From positions 124,001 to 188,000 of the forward strand of contig CALSFV010000202.1 of assembly GCA_943737045.1 (NCBI GenBank): a stretch of 64,000 nucleotides of DNA, read 5' to 3'. The position numbers were made by a program, and so were the translations under genes. Shown here one piece after another: positions 36,201-47,051 of the stretch. The DNA comes from Parapristionchus giblindavisi. Lineage: Eukaryota; Nematoda; Chromadorea; Rhabditida; Diplogasteridae. The notes under the pieces were generated by a model. The model saw only the letters and a program-made list of their open reading frames with translations, was not told the origin of the DNA and did no database searches. Numbering within the stretch: the stretch's first letter is position 1; each line of letters opens with the position of its first letter.

Positions 36201-36590
36201 ATTGATCCATTTAATTACTCTATCCATTCAGTTACTATTCACAATCAGCAGAGTTCCTTAGTTAAGGAAAGCTTAGGCTTAGTGTCCGCACTGCTCTATT
36301 GATCCATTTAATTACTCTATCCATTCAGTTACTATTCACAATCAGCAGAGTTCCTTAGTTAAGGAAAGCTTAGGCTTAGTATCCGCACTGCTCTATTGAT
36401 CCATTTAATTACTCTATCCATTCAGTTACTATTCACAATCAGCAGAGTTCCTTAGTTAAGGAAAGGTTAAGCATCTTTGAGGTTCCGTTCCACAACTACG
36501 AGCACTTACACTCTATTGTCTGTTACACAAATAAGATAAATTAAAGGTCACCTCAGGTACGAATGCCTCCTGCGGAACCAATTTCGCCAT
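30291..36590 (-). CDS. RBCC/TRIM-like zinc-finger coiled-coil protein, upstream member of a putative operon
   Basis: About fourteen exons. MAKLVPQEAFVPE (36590) leads to a RING-like region (CGK...ILMCGHVLCMKC, then ICSICQAPTGH), a B-box region (SSCQAPYC, CTQARCGTCQRDMCENCIYI, then CTKHMEPFMFKCECGD), another CPKC pair, and a long coiled coil (KVRSALRKARDKRDKL through about 33200-32300). The C-terminal part is unlike NHL or SPRY domains: GIQGPKKKPFQLGVRIHN, then the last exon RNATALLNGFNVNGRTIQ, which resembles the second half of an RRM (A..L-NG..V-.GR.I). Such RBCC proteins are mostly ubiquitin ligases; a Cys/His pair of the RING is not fully resolved. The last intron holds an inverted-repeat insert (30497-30865). 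Stop at 30291, 97 bases before the AT-hook gene. Confidence 0.75.
30497..30865. mobile_element. Inverted-repeat insert in last intron of the RBCC gene
   Basis: The left part (AAATGGGAGAAATCCAAATG, GGAAAAGGACATTTC repeats) is complementary to the right part (GAAATGCCCTTTTCCGAAAA and TTTCCCAAACGGTATTTTCC). The splice phase across it is preserved, so it behaves as an intron-resident MITE. Ends are not exact. Confidence 0.6.
33990..34173. mobile_element. Small inverted-repeat element (ACATACGTGGGC ends)
   Basis: Left end TCTTAGACATACGTGGGC and right end GCCCACGTATGGTCTAAGA; the inside contains two copies of AAAATCGGGGG(G)TCGG. Located in an intron of the RBCC gene. Confidence 0.65.
34180..34505. 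mobile_element. Diverged relative of the ATGCATCG palindromic MITE
   Basis: Left words TACCTTACGCGCCTACG and right words GTGCGCGCGTAAGGCAAATG, with TACCGTAGCC and CATCAGGGTTTT inside, follow the layout of the MITE at 38342-38668, but with many differences. Confidence 0.45.
34560..34765. repeat. Dispersed repeat (CATACATTTTC family), copy 2
   Basis: Contains GAGGATTGACCCACTATATA twice, once in the middle and once near the end in variant form, AATGCGAAAG and AATAACGA words, and ends in the complement of GGTGTCC/CATACATTTTC. Intronic in the RBCC gene. Confidence 0.5.
35570..35860. repeat. Palindromic CATGCATGATCA satellite
   Basis: About 290 bases dominated by TCCATGCATGATCACG and variants in both orientations (each unit is itself nearly palindromic: ATGCAT, TGATCA). 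Lies in an intron of the RBCC gene just upstream of an exon at 35447-35556. Confidence 0.85.
36091..36469. repeat. Tandem repeat, four 97-98 base units
   Basis: Units start with CCGCACTGCT at 36091, 36189, 36286 and 36383 and end with TTAAGGAAAGCTTAGGCTTAGTG (written here as positions 68-98 of the unit; key words AAGGAAAGCTTAGG). Unit 1 is one base longer. The units are almost identical, and each holds an AAGCTT site. First-intron location in the RBCC gene. Confidence 0.93.
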
Positions 36591-37158
36591 ATTGAATATT
36601 GACTAGTGGAGAAAGACCACCTTTTAAAACGTTAAAATCAAATCACCGAGGAATTTCTGGAAACTGCAGAACCGTGAAATAGAACCGTGGAACACTAATT
36701 CGCGACCCATAGACTGTAGATGTACCTAGGTCATCTATCGTGAACTGAGTATTTTTTGAATTCGCAATTTTGTATAAATTGGTTGGGGGGTTAGTATTTC
36801 TATATTGCACAATTTGACTAAATAATCACTCACAAATAAACAAAATAGCAATAAATAGAAAGAAGCGATCAAATTGAGAAGAAAAAAAGGATATGAACTT
36901 TCAATGTTGTAATAAGCTTGGTGTACAACAGTAGAAACATTGGACATTAATAGCATATTAAAAGAATTGTAATGTTATGTTCATCTTATTTAAATTTTGT
37001 TTTTTTTTATTGGAATATTCTGATTACATAATATACATGACAATGTATTATGCATTTTAATCCTCGTATGTTTAAAATGAGGAAATAAATAATATCAGTT
37101 ATATTGAGTGAAAAACATTTGGGCGAAATATACAATAGTAAATTTTTGTAAATACATG

Positions 37159-40100
37159 CTATGCCTCATAGAAATATGACCAGTACAATACATTGAAGAT
37201 AAGGAATGCTAATGGGAAGCCTACGCGGCTCATTTTATCGATGTGGAGAGCCTGTCGTGAAGCATCGATAGAAATCTGAATTAATGGATTGATAATATTA
37301 TTGTGATAAATATTCAAGTAATAAGAGAATTTTTATTTTTCTTGATCACGGATAAATGTTTTTTCGCCACTGCATATTTAATGGTCGTACACCGCTGTTT
37401 CTTGTAGTTGTTTAAAAAATATTTCAATTTTAATGACAGCACCTGTCTGAAGTATGATAATTGTTGGAAGGAGGGCTGCTCCATATCATCACTATCATAA
37501 CAATAAACCGGTTCTTCTCTGTCGTTCCTACCGTTTCCACAAGCACACATCTTTAAATATTTTAATGTGAGTATATGTACAGTGGTGGCCTGAAGGAAAA
37601 CATATTTTGGATAACTTTGCTTGTAGCCTCATCACCTTCACCGATCACCTTGAAATTTTTTTTATATAGTGTTCTCATACATGTTTCACAATGTATACCG
37701 AGGCATGGGGGCGGTTTTTCAATTTAGACGGTTTCCAGGTTACAGTATCCCAAAATGACCAAATGCCTCATTTTGAGAACTTGAAGTTGCGACGTATTTT
37801 CATTGTTTTAAACAATTTTTTCACCGTTTAAAAAGTACTTACGCATGCTACTATAGTCATAGCCTGTAGCCTGGAGGCCGTAGAAATTGAAAACCCGGCC
37901 CCATGCCTCGGTATACATTGTGAAACATGTATGACAACACTACATAAAAATTTCAAGGTGATCGTATAACTACAAGAAAAATTATCCTCAAAAACCCAAT
38001 ATATGTTTTCCTTCTGGCCACCACTGTAATAAATGCGAGCGTATGTAAGATTTCGACTGTTATTTCAACAAATCATTTAATTTTCGATAGAGTGCAATCC
38101 GACTTGTACAATTATATAACAGCAGGTACACTGACGGCGAACTCTCTCATATTTGAGTCGTAGTTTATCTAAGATGCGACAATTAGAGAGACGTTGTCTC
38201 AAATGTGAGATAACTTAGTTAGCTTACTCCAATCCCCGTTACTATCTCGAGCGAGAGAGTATTTTCCAACGTGTCTTTTTGAGAGAGTTTGGAGTAAGCT
38301 AACCTATCCCTATGGTTGTCCAGTTAGAGAACCTATCTCTAATGCATCGTTACATTTGCCTGACGCGCCTACGCCGTCACGTAAAAAAAACGTTACATTT
38401 GGCGACGCGCGCGTCGACGTAAATTTTGGAGTGTGTTGGGTCCCAAGTGGAAAACCTTGAATGTCATCAGGGGTACGGTAAAAGGTTACGGTAGCCAACC
38501 AATATTGATCGATGGTTACGGTAACTTCCTACCGTACCCCTGATGACAATCAGGGTTTTCCACTTGGGACCCAACACACTCCAAAATTTACGTCGACGAG
38601 CGCGTCGCGAAATGTAACGTTTTTTTTACGTGACGGCGTAGGCGCGTCAGGCAAATGTAACGATGCATTAAGAGAATTTGCCGTGAGTGTAATTATTCTC
38701 TAACATTATTATTTTAGTTGTTATTTCGCCTACTTTTTCCCTCAAATTTCTCCATAAGCTTCCTTTTGGATTGCTCTTATCCAGTCCGTTTCCGCGTACT
38801 GAAAATTATATTAAATTTCTGTTTTATTATGTGCACTTCTCATTTATTGTCGTGGTCATTGTAGAGTCTATGCTCACAAAGCAATACGTTCGATTCCAAT
38901 ATATGTGCTTTTGATAGAAAGCAATGCAATTCATATTGAAGTAATGGATTATTCTTAATCAGTACTTGTATCAAATGTACTCACAACTTCCTTCTTTATT
39001 GAGCAAGCTCTCGTGTTCGAAGACATTCTTGAGTTTATCGGAAGAATTGAACCTCACTGTGGTATTCAATCCTAAATGTATCGATATATTTATTCATAAT
39101 AAACAGAGTTTCTTGTGACCCCATAAATAATTATTGTTATTAAAGCAGCGTGACTTACAATCACAACATGCTAAGTTGCTAAGCTTTTAACTTTTTGCAC
39201 ATTTTCCTACGATTGTAAATGGCTACAAAACTCTTTCCAGTCAAGAATATAAAATCAATCTATCGATACCCGACTCAGTACCTGGATAACGGTTAGCCTC
39301 TGATCTGTTCCTTCTCAGTCCCGGTCGCCCTCTCCTAGCTTAATTTAATATTCCATTAGTGGCGTGGTCATCGAATATGAAACATACATCCTTCCCGGTT
39401 AGCGATTAGATTATACTTCTCACTCTTTCGCATGAAGGAATTGATAACAGCGAATTCGACTAGAGCAGCGAACACAAACGCGAGACAACCTCAATTTCAA
39501 ACGTTAAAAAATTTTAAAAAATTTCCGACCGTTCAAAGCCATTAAAACGATGAAATAATGTTTAATATTAACAAGGTACTCGAATAAAATGACTTGAAAT
39601 TGTTATGTAGATATATGAGCACCAAGAGAAAAAATATACGTCGATGAAAATAATCAATACATATTCTGAAGCAGGTACACTCACCTCCATACCAAAGATC
39701 AATGGCCTTTGTATAGCTTACTTGAGGCAGGTCATACCGTAGTCCGTTACCCTGCAAAATCAAATATACTATAAAGCCATCCTAGTTGATGTTTTGAACG
39801 TTCCTAAAGAAATCCCGAGAGACCTAATATAAAAAGCAATAATAACTGTGTTGCTTCTGGTGGGTGAATAGCCATAAAATACGCTAGATTGAGATATTCA
39901 TATCTGTTATTGCATGTATTTGTGGAGTGTCGTGTTTTCAAAAATAGCTCTACCCTTTAAATACAAATACACAAGTACTTTCCAGAAAATATTACTTATT
40001 CTTTTACTCAATTAGCACCTTTTGTTCCTGGCATTTTTGTTGTTTTTACTAGGCATTGATATTTTAAGAAGTTTTTCTGCTTAAAGGGAGTGTGACCTCT

Positions 40101-43100
40101 CTCAATGGTCTCTTCATTGCGCACACTATTTCTCTGCACTCTAACAACAGTCGTAGCGTGTTGAAGAGACCATTGACAAAGGTGTCAGCTCCTTTAAATC
40201 TCTTATCTCGGTTAATAAATATTTTAAATTTGCATCTGGATATGGATTAGCTTTGTAGCTTTTTTCCAAAAAGGTTTAAAAGTAATTTTTTTTTCTCTGA
40301 ATAGATGATTCAAGTGGGAAACAGTGAAACTCTTGGAAAAAGTATAAATAAATCAAGAATAAATAAATCTGATCCAATTTCGCTCTTACCAGCGTTGTTA
40401 GCGACAAAAGAGTAGTAAACGACAGTGTGACGCGAGCGGGTACAGCAGCATCTAAACAAATTGTTTATAACTATGTCTTATTCCGTATGTTCCTTCATTT
40501 CCTTGTAAGAGTTCCTAGAGGATTTAGTTAGCCTCAAAGGGATCTCATGGATGAAACTAGTAAATAGACAGCAAAAGGGAGAAGAGGATCTGTTGGATGC
40601 ATTAAAAAAGAGGTTGAAATGAGGTTCTTCCTTTATATGAACAGCGAGCAAAAAACTCTGAATTGAATTTCAAGCGATTTACACATAAACACGTGGATCA
40701 TATTTCCCCATCCATGTGAAAATGCCGAGATTAAATTACCGGCGCCGTCATAAACCACTTGGCCGTAACAGTAAACCCGTAACGACTTGTCTTACTTACA
40801 TTGTTTATCAGAGGACTTCTGATGTCATACCTTTTCGATCGATAAAGAAAGACACCCATGATATCATCACTATTAGTCCAGATGGAATGTATGATTGTAC
40901 GAGATTGTAACCGATAGAACGAGAAAGATGGAACTCGGCTTTGAGGCACGAGAAATTTCCTGAAATTTCGTGAAGGTAGATTATCTCTCTATTTCGCACA
41001 CTATTTCTTTGCAATAAAAATATTACAGTTTTTCAATCTGCGATCTGAAAGCTGTTACTATCAGATTGTATCACTTCATATAAAGCCTCGATTTGATATT
41101 TCGTCTCCCACTCAGTGGCTAGACTCACATTTGTTCAATTCCCAAATCTGATAAAGAATTCTCTCGAGAGAGGGGGGGGATGATAGGAGGGCAGAAATAG
41201 AAGGAGGAGTTGGATAAAGGGTAGTATCTCATCATTAGAGAAACATGATTTTGATGTACTTTTAAAGGACAAAATGCAAAGCGTGACCCTTTTCCTAAAT
41301 ATAGCTTGAAACTAATTTAGTTTACCTTCTCTGTGACTGAATTCAGTTAGAGCATACCGATAGAGGCCCAGACAGTAGTCCTTCCGTATTTTCTTAATTC
41401 TAAATGATTTTTTTTAAATTATTTATTTATTCATTGTTTGTTGTTTTTAATAAATATATATAGTCCATCTATCGTCACCAATCCAAGAAACAAGATAATC
41501 ACGTACCTAAACTCAGGTAAGCCGATCTCTCTATTATGTCTGATGGCTTCATCACTGAACCATTGAACTTTGAGCAAATCGGAAACGTGAGCGTCTATAA
41601 TCATCCATGTTTATTTCACACATCAATCGATTTCTTCAAGTAAAAGTGTTTGAAGCACTCTTTTTCGAGGAAGAAATAACTCACAAGAAACGATTCGAAT
41701 ATAGCATATTTGTTTGTCCATAGGAAAGTTTGCGAGATTGAGAGAGCAGGAAATGGTGCATGTTGCTCTATGATTAAAATATTATTATATATTTATATTT
41801 TTCTTTTACGCTATACTTTAGATAAAGGAGACATTTAAACAATTATAAACAATCTGTCCAATAAAGTTTGTTAACCTCAATGAATATGAAACGGTCCCGT
41901 TGCGCGAAATGAAAAGATTAAAATTAGGAACGGTGACCTCCTGAATGCCTCATTGTTAGTGAAGGCAACGAACTGTCAACAATACCTGGAAACTGCACTT
42001 TCGCGCGTTTGCGAAATACAAATCCGGCAACCTAAAAAATCTTATTTATGGAATATCATTAATTAATCGTTCATATTTTTTTTCTCTTTGTACATACCAC
42101 ATCTTCTCTCTGGTATCAGGATCATTAACTAACTGAAGTTCCTCTTCACCAGAATGTGTAAGATTCGGATCCCTCCAAGAGGTGTATATATACAGATCAA
42201 CATCGAAGGACTGTAAACTAATTTATTAATTAATTATTCTTTTTATTAATATTATAATACTATCGGCTCCACTCAATTTTTGCAATGTTCACTTTATCCG
42301 CATGTTTCTTATGTAATGTCGTTCGGAAATCCATCCGCCTCTCATAGATAAACAAACTAGGATGGGATTGTTTTTGATCAGCAAAGAAAAAAATTAGATT
42401 ACTCTAATCAATTGTTTTTCAATACCATTCAATTTATGGCTCATTCAATTGTTGTAAAACGACGAAAGGCACAATGATGACATTTGAGTACTGTGAGAGA
42501 GGCAAATACGATTTAGGGAAATACAAGAAGAAGGAGAAAAAAGATTCGTGACCAGAATTAAATGAGCCTGTTTTGGCTGTTTTCAAAAGCCATTCTAAAC
42601 TGAATGATAGCTCGCTGCAAAAACCAGAACTTGCACGCAGTGTACCCTCCACGAGAAGTAAACTAAACCCGCACGAATAATAAAGAGTGGGATTAGAGAG
42701 GGGTTAGGGGAACAATATAGTAGAGAAACAATTCCATGAAGAACTCCATAAATATTTCACTCACCATCTCTTGCGAACGAAAGTTTCCAATACTCTCTAT
42801 GTAAATACCAAGAAAAACCTGGAATGGACATTATGTAGTATCCGACGTTTGTTATCTTTTCACAGTAGATACAATGGTAAACCATAAATATCATAGATAG
42901 AGTGACTAACCTCCAGAGCTCCACCGTTCGTTCCCGGTGGAATGGTCTTTCTTGATTTCAATAGTTCCTCGATTGGATTGCTATGCGAGACAATGAAAAG
43001 CGTGTGCAGAACCAAATAACATCTGGAAATCATATTGAACAGATGAATATGAAGGCCCCACTCATGGACGCTGATCTACACTTCTGATGTGTACTTAATC

Positions 43101-43145
43101 AATAATCTGGTAGAAGATAACTCACACTTTGTCTCCTATCCCCAT
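37159..43145 (-). CDS. Cys-loop ligand-gated ion channel subunit, probably anion-selective
   Basis: A full-length receptor in about sixteen exons. MGIGDK (43145) joins CYLVLHTLFIVSHS, a signal peptide. The ligand-binding domain shows WRDPNL, MWLPDLYFANARKC, NFNLFISRNGTVSYS and the Cys-loop CSLNLANFPMDKQIC (13 residues between the cysteines). Then come GNFSCLKAEFHLSRSIGYNL, M1 (SYIPSGLIVMISWVSFF), M2 starting AAVPARVTLSFTTLLSLTT, the M2-M3 loop LPQVSYTKAIDLWYG, M3 (CLAFVFAALVEFAVIN), a cytoplasmic loop, and M4 (ISRVGFPLAFLIFNVLYW-like text, observed MSRVGFPLAFLIFNVLYW) before the stop. The PAR triplet ahead of M2 is typical of glutamate-, GABA- and acetylcholine-gated chloride channels. Ligand cannot be told from sequence alone. 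The intron before the MCACGNG exon holds MITEs 37580-38026 and 38129-38689. Confidence 0.9.
37580..38026. mobile_element. CAGTGGTG-type MITE, copy 2
   Basis: CAGTGGTGGCCTGAAGGAAA at the left and TTTCCTTCTGGCCACCACTG at the right, TA on each side. The inner arms repeat ATACCGAGGCATGGGG in complement. 447 bases, no coding text. In an intron of the Cys-loop receptor at 37159-43145. Confidence 0.92.
38129..38689. mobile_element. CACTGACGGC-type MITE, host of a nested insertion
   Basis: Ends CACTGACGGCGAACTCTCT and AGAGAATTTGCCGTGAGTG with TA duplications. The inner part repeats AGAGAGT/ACTCTCTC and TTGGAGTAAGCTAAC words. The element is split by 38342-38668. Confidence 0.8.
38342..38668. mobile_element. 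ATGCATCG palindromic MITE nested in another MITE
   Basis: Two arms of about 150 bases (from ATGCATCGTTACATTTGCC to its complement) are almost perfect inverted copies, joined near 38500, with TA at both borders. The arms include GACGCGCCTACGCCGTCACG and GGTACGGTA words. Confidence 0.9.
40081..40198. mobile_element. TTAAAGGGAG foldback MITE, copy 1
   Basis: 118 bases from TTAAAGGGAGTGTGACC to GTCAGCTCCTTTAA. The arms pair through CAATGGTCTCTTCA and TGAAGAGACCATTG. In an intron of the Cys-loop receptor. Sister copy at 44322-44442. Confidence 0.85.
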
Positions 43146-43926
43146 CTTATCTGCAAGAGAATCTTAGTTGTTCAAAACCGAATGCGAGACCAATGTTCAG
43201 TCTTGAGAGAGGAAGGGGCGGGGTTGAAGCAAGAGAAATTGGAAAGATGCAGGGTACTTTCTTTATGAAGGAATATTGCCTAAAAAAAGAGGAAATGGGT
43301 TTTAATCAATTTGCCCTAAAAATATCCTCTCGTGCACAGTTTTATTCAACCGATGTGTCATCGATAGAAGATGTGTCAAACGGTTCGAATCGTATGTACT
43401 TGGAATACCATGAATAATAGAGCATATCTTACCAAATAATACATTATCATTTATTCATTTATTCAAAGCTTAAATGATAATAAATTATATTTGCTATCAT
43501 GGACGGGCATGTGTGATACAAGAATATTTATTATATCTCACAATACATACATACATATTTATCCTATCAGCACATTAAATGCAGAGGGGGCCAAAACAGG
43601 GGGAATCTTCTTATCCACAAGATTTATCCTTTCGTCTCTGAGAGAATTCATCTCCATTCAAGAAAACGTCAGCATATGAAACTTGATTAGAATAGTCCAA
43701 TAACCCACGAAAACTTGACGTTGCTCGTCCAATCGGTCTGCTTGACAAGATGGAAGTACCGCTCCTGACTTTCCAAGATCTACTAGGAGGGGACTCAACT
43801 GTTGGTCCTCTTCTCTTGATGGAATAGGCGAGTGTAGTCGTGGAGAGAGAATATTACCAACAGACCGAACCGCAGAGAGAAAAGGCAGAAGAAAGTATTA
43901 CATCTCACAATATATTACATTTATTA
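43146..43926. other. Intergenic region upstream of the anion-channel gene
   Basis: Should include the promoter of the minus-strand receptor gene. Short open frames have no splice or family support. A partly repeated sequence (TTCCAAGATCTACTAGGAGGGGACTCAACTG near 43770, positions only) recurs in variant form near 44705-44735. Confidence 0.5.
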
Positions 43927-45685
43927 TTAGGTTGTGCCATAAGTCTTTTTGAATTTGATAGTGCTGTGTTTGCACTTTTGTTTCTCGCTTCGTTTTGAAC
44001 GGAGCTCTCTGCACTGGTGCATATCACTAACTAGTGTCCCCCTCTACATAACCCACATCACGTTCGATTCAGACTCCCCTCTAAATATGAGTATGCCTCG
44101 CCCGTTTGCCCAAAATAAAAATCTAGTTCTGAAGTACAATTTGTTCCCCGCTCTCTCTCGCTTGAATTTTACAAAAATCAATCAACAACTAGGTTATGTG
44201 TATCCCACATATGTGCCCTCCAACCCTACACTGGCCAATTGCTCACGTAAATTTAAAAACAGAATTTATATTATAGAATAGAGGAATGGCCACTTCGGAA
44301 TTTTGAGTTGCGCAACTTGTCTTAAAGGGAGCGTAACCTCACTCAATGGTCTCTTCAACGCGCAGTGCTCTCTCGTTGTTAGAGAACAGAGAAATAGTGT
44401 GCGCAATGAAGAGGCCATTGAGTGAGGTTGCGCTCCCTTTAAAGGAGAGCGAGCCATTTGATAATGTAATCTCTATCACATTCGCACATTGGTGCGGTGA
44501 GTCATGGCAGGGGATACTTCATAGATCATTGACGTTCAATTCTTTCTTCTATACATCGGGTCATCGTGTATACCTTGACGTTTTTTCAACATCTGTGCTC
44601 CGTAGAATCCAGAAAAGAATGCATTAGAAATTGAAGTTAACAACCCACGTAGCATTAGAAGCTCCGTCCAAAGTGGCTGCATGAAGAGGAAATACAACTC
44701 CCGGCTTTCCAAACACCTTCTGGGAGGGGATCCAACTGCGTACCTTATCTGTTGATGGTATAGACGAGGGAAGGGATGACATTGGTCAAATGGACAACAA
44801 TGCCTGACCGACCGCACGCTGGACAGAAAAAGCAGAAGATTTGATACCACCCGTTAAATGTTGGCCACACTAGCATCATCCATGCTCATTATTTCGCTAG
44901 AATTAAGGAATCTTGAAAAAGTCAAAAAGTTGTTTAGACAAAAAGTGGTCATTTGGTGGGAATTTGAATAAAATCGCGGATTGAGACCGCTATCTCTTTT
45001 ATTTTTCTAAAAACAACAAGCGCCTGAGTTGACAATCTGATCACTTGGCTGAAGAGACGGATCATTCTCAATAACAGTGCGCATTATAGCCATTTTATTT
45101 GGAAACGAGATAAACCAGGACCGATCACTAAACCTGAAAACATCTGGAAATTTAGATACCCGAGTTTAAAAGAAGTGTGAAATTGGCCAATGTATTGCAT
45201 CCGTGTAGTTGAGGTCAATGATATAATCGTTGACCTCAATTGTAAATAAATACAAGATTTGAAGTCATAGCTTATATCGCCGCGTCCACAGCGCTGCCAA
45301 ATGTTTCTCCTTCACGGCTCCGCTCGCACTGTCTCAGTACAACACGTTATATTAAGACAGCCAAATTTTTCAGGCGCATACTACCTGCGCCTCCTTACTC
45401 TCCGGACCTTACTCTCTCTTTTCGCTACTTTAGTTAAGGCGTCCAACTTGCTTTAGTAAATGAAAAGTTTAAGAACTAAGAAGATATCGAAACGTGGGTG
45501 GCCTCACAGTTTGCACAATAACCCAGGTCCTTCTCAAAGTAGTGAACCCATGTTGTGGCTGGATTATAGCAAGGAGTCATGGACCATAACATCGGATAAA
45601 TTCCTCCTCAATGTCGTCGTTAAACTGAGATAATTCAATTTGAAGTTGTACCGCCAAATTCAAAAAGACTTATGGCACAACCTAA
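43927..45685 (+). mobile_element. Decayed mariner transposon (TTAGGTTGTGCC ends)
   Basis: Inverted ends TTAGGTTGTGCCATAAGTCT and AGACTTATGGCACAACCTAA with TA on both sides bound 1759 bases, the usual length for mariner plus one insert. Near 45385-45425 the plus strand reads LPAPPYSPDLTLSF, which is the mariner transposase motif PPYSPDLAPSD with its catalytic region degraded; text further on (FEDIETWV-like, stops inside) follows the family order. Many stops make it inactive. The foldback MITE 44322-44442 lies inside it. Confidence 0.8.
44322..44442. mobile_element. TTAAAGGGAG foldback MITE, copy 2 (inside mariner)
   Basis: From TTAAAGGGAGCGTAACCTC to its complement ending GCTCCCTTTAA; the 50-base arms are close to perfect. 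Inserted in the mariner at 43927-45685, so younger than it. Confidence 0.88.
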
Positions 45686-45697
45686 TATATTCTAACA

Positions 45698-46053
45698 ATG
45701 TATACATCCGCCATACTTCTTCTTCTCCTCGTATGTACTCTGATGATTGCCACAGTATCCGCAGTGTTTGGTACGGTATTCATCTGTTATCTTAATAAGC
45801 TCAAACAGAAAATTTCATTCACCGCTCTGACAATGCCCTCTCGCTTTCTTTGCCTAAGATAGCGCGTTTTCAGAGCGTAGTGCAAAATTAGCTCGGGGTT
45901 TGCCGTTAAGACACTCTAAATTCAGTTTTCCCACCGCACAGAATTAGTTTATTTAGATAAATATTATACTTAACAAAATTTCCATGTTCGAATCAATATT
46001 ATTCAGACATTCGTATGCCACAACTCGGTTCTCCGACTGGTCGACAGTAGACT
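45698..46053 (+). CDS. Tiny secreted peptide gene (tentative)
   Basis: Exon 1 (45698 to about 45770) encodes a strong signal peptide, MYTSAILLLLLVCTLMIATV followed by SAVF, and stops at a GTACGG donor. Splicing to the acceptor TATTCAG near 46008 continues in frame as DIRMPQLGSPTGRQ and a stop, giving about 38 residues. A peptide this short could be a neuropeptide-like or defence-type secreted product; I do not recognise it. The intron contains a partial MITE (45793-45908). The mariner ends 12 bases before the ATG, so the native 5' region has been displaced or replaced. Confidence 0.4.
45793..45908. mobile_element. GGCACA/TTAA short MITE, diverged copy
   Basis: Inner words CCGCTCTGACAATGCCCTCT and GCAAAATTAGCTCGGGGTTTGC (key words AAAATTAGCTCG), ending in TTAA, match the family at 59370-59490. 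The left end is degraded. Confidence 0.55.
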
Positions 46054-46184
46054 CGAGAGAGATCCGATGGCCAGCCACTATTCTTCTTTCGAACCAACCG
46101 TATCTTTGAATGATGATACCGTATATCATTTATTCCGTATTGATACAGAACTCCGTATACTTTATGTATATCACTTGATATGTA

Positions 46185-46255
46185 TATCACATGAAGAATC
46201 CCCTGCCATGACTCACCGCACCAATGTGCGAATGTGATAAAGATTATTATTATTA
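46185..46255 (-). repeat. Inverted copy of a segment at 44463-44530
   Basis: TCACATTCGCACATTGGTGC followed by GGTGAGTCATGGCAGGGGAT occurs on the plus strand at about 44476 and in complement at about 46200. The former lies inside the mariner element, directly beside the foldback MITE, the latter between the peptide exon and the possible LINE relic. Confidence 0.8.
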
Positions 46256-46366
46256 TATCACTTGATATCGTATCTGAATACACCTACAGTATGTAGGAAT
46301 ACCCTATACCATCAATCAATGAAGATTTACGCTGGTTAACTAGCAGTAAAGATTTTCGTTGATAAT

Positions 46367-46687
46367 TCATTCATCGGGAACTAAGAGACGTTTCTTAGAG
46401 GACTGGAGATTAAGCAAGGTTTTCACAATGCTCCTTCCCATGGTCGCTGCATGTCGTGATTGGGCCTCCTTCCGTTTCCTGATGTCATCGGATAAACTCG
46501 TGCGGGCTGCTTTGCAGGCGATTGAGTAGGCGATGGCGTCACGAGGATTGGACTGCAGGTGATGTCGCGTCGCTAGGAGCTTCCTGGTTGCAGTTTCCCC
46601 CCGGGAAAGCCACGAGTTCGATGGAGAGACGATTTGAAGCGAGCCATCGGTGTTAATTGGTGGAATGCAACCCGTGCTGAATACCAC
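46367..46687 (-). pseudogene. Possible non-LTR retrotransposon relic
   Basis: A minus-strand open frame of 106 codons contains SRGETATRKLLATRHHLQSN and YSIACKAARTSLSDDIRKRK, which resembles the helical linker between endonuclease and reverse transcriptase in some LINE-like ORF2 proteins (T..L...R..L......Y...CK..R..I..D...R). GC content is higher than the surroundings. No catalytic motif is present here, so the assignment is tentative. Confidence 0.35.
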
Positions 46688-47051
46688 CGACTCATCCCCA
46701 TCTGAGCATTAATGCCTGACATGATAAAGAAATTGAAATTGAATTCATTCATCTTATTCGATGTTCGAAAGACACAAAAAGAAAAGAAAATCAGAGAAAC
46801 TCTCTTCATTGTGCACACTCTCTCGCTTCTTTACATACAAGATATCAGAATATAAGGGACAGACAACTTTTATCCTTCATTGAGGGCATCTCAATGAAGG
46901 CAAGCTCGACATTTTCTTCGATCAAGGCAATGAACGCTACAATATCCTTGAGATCTTCCTCGTAATTCTAATTCCTTCGACTCAAGATAGTTGGCTCCAT
47001 TCAAAAACACCACCACAAAGGCGAACAGGTGAAATTGAACGCGTCTTACAA

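Noticed and set aside
36091..36469. CRISPR-like regular repeats
   Set aside because: Units are contiguous 97-base tandem copies with no unique spacers, in a eukaryotic intron.
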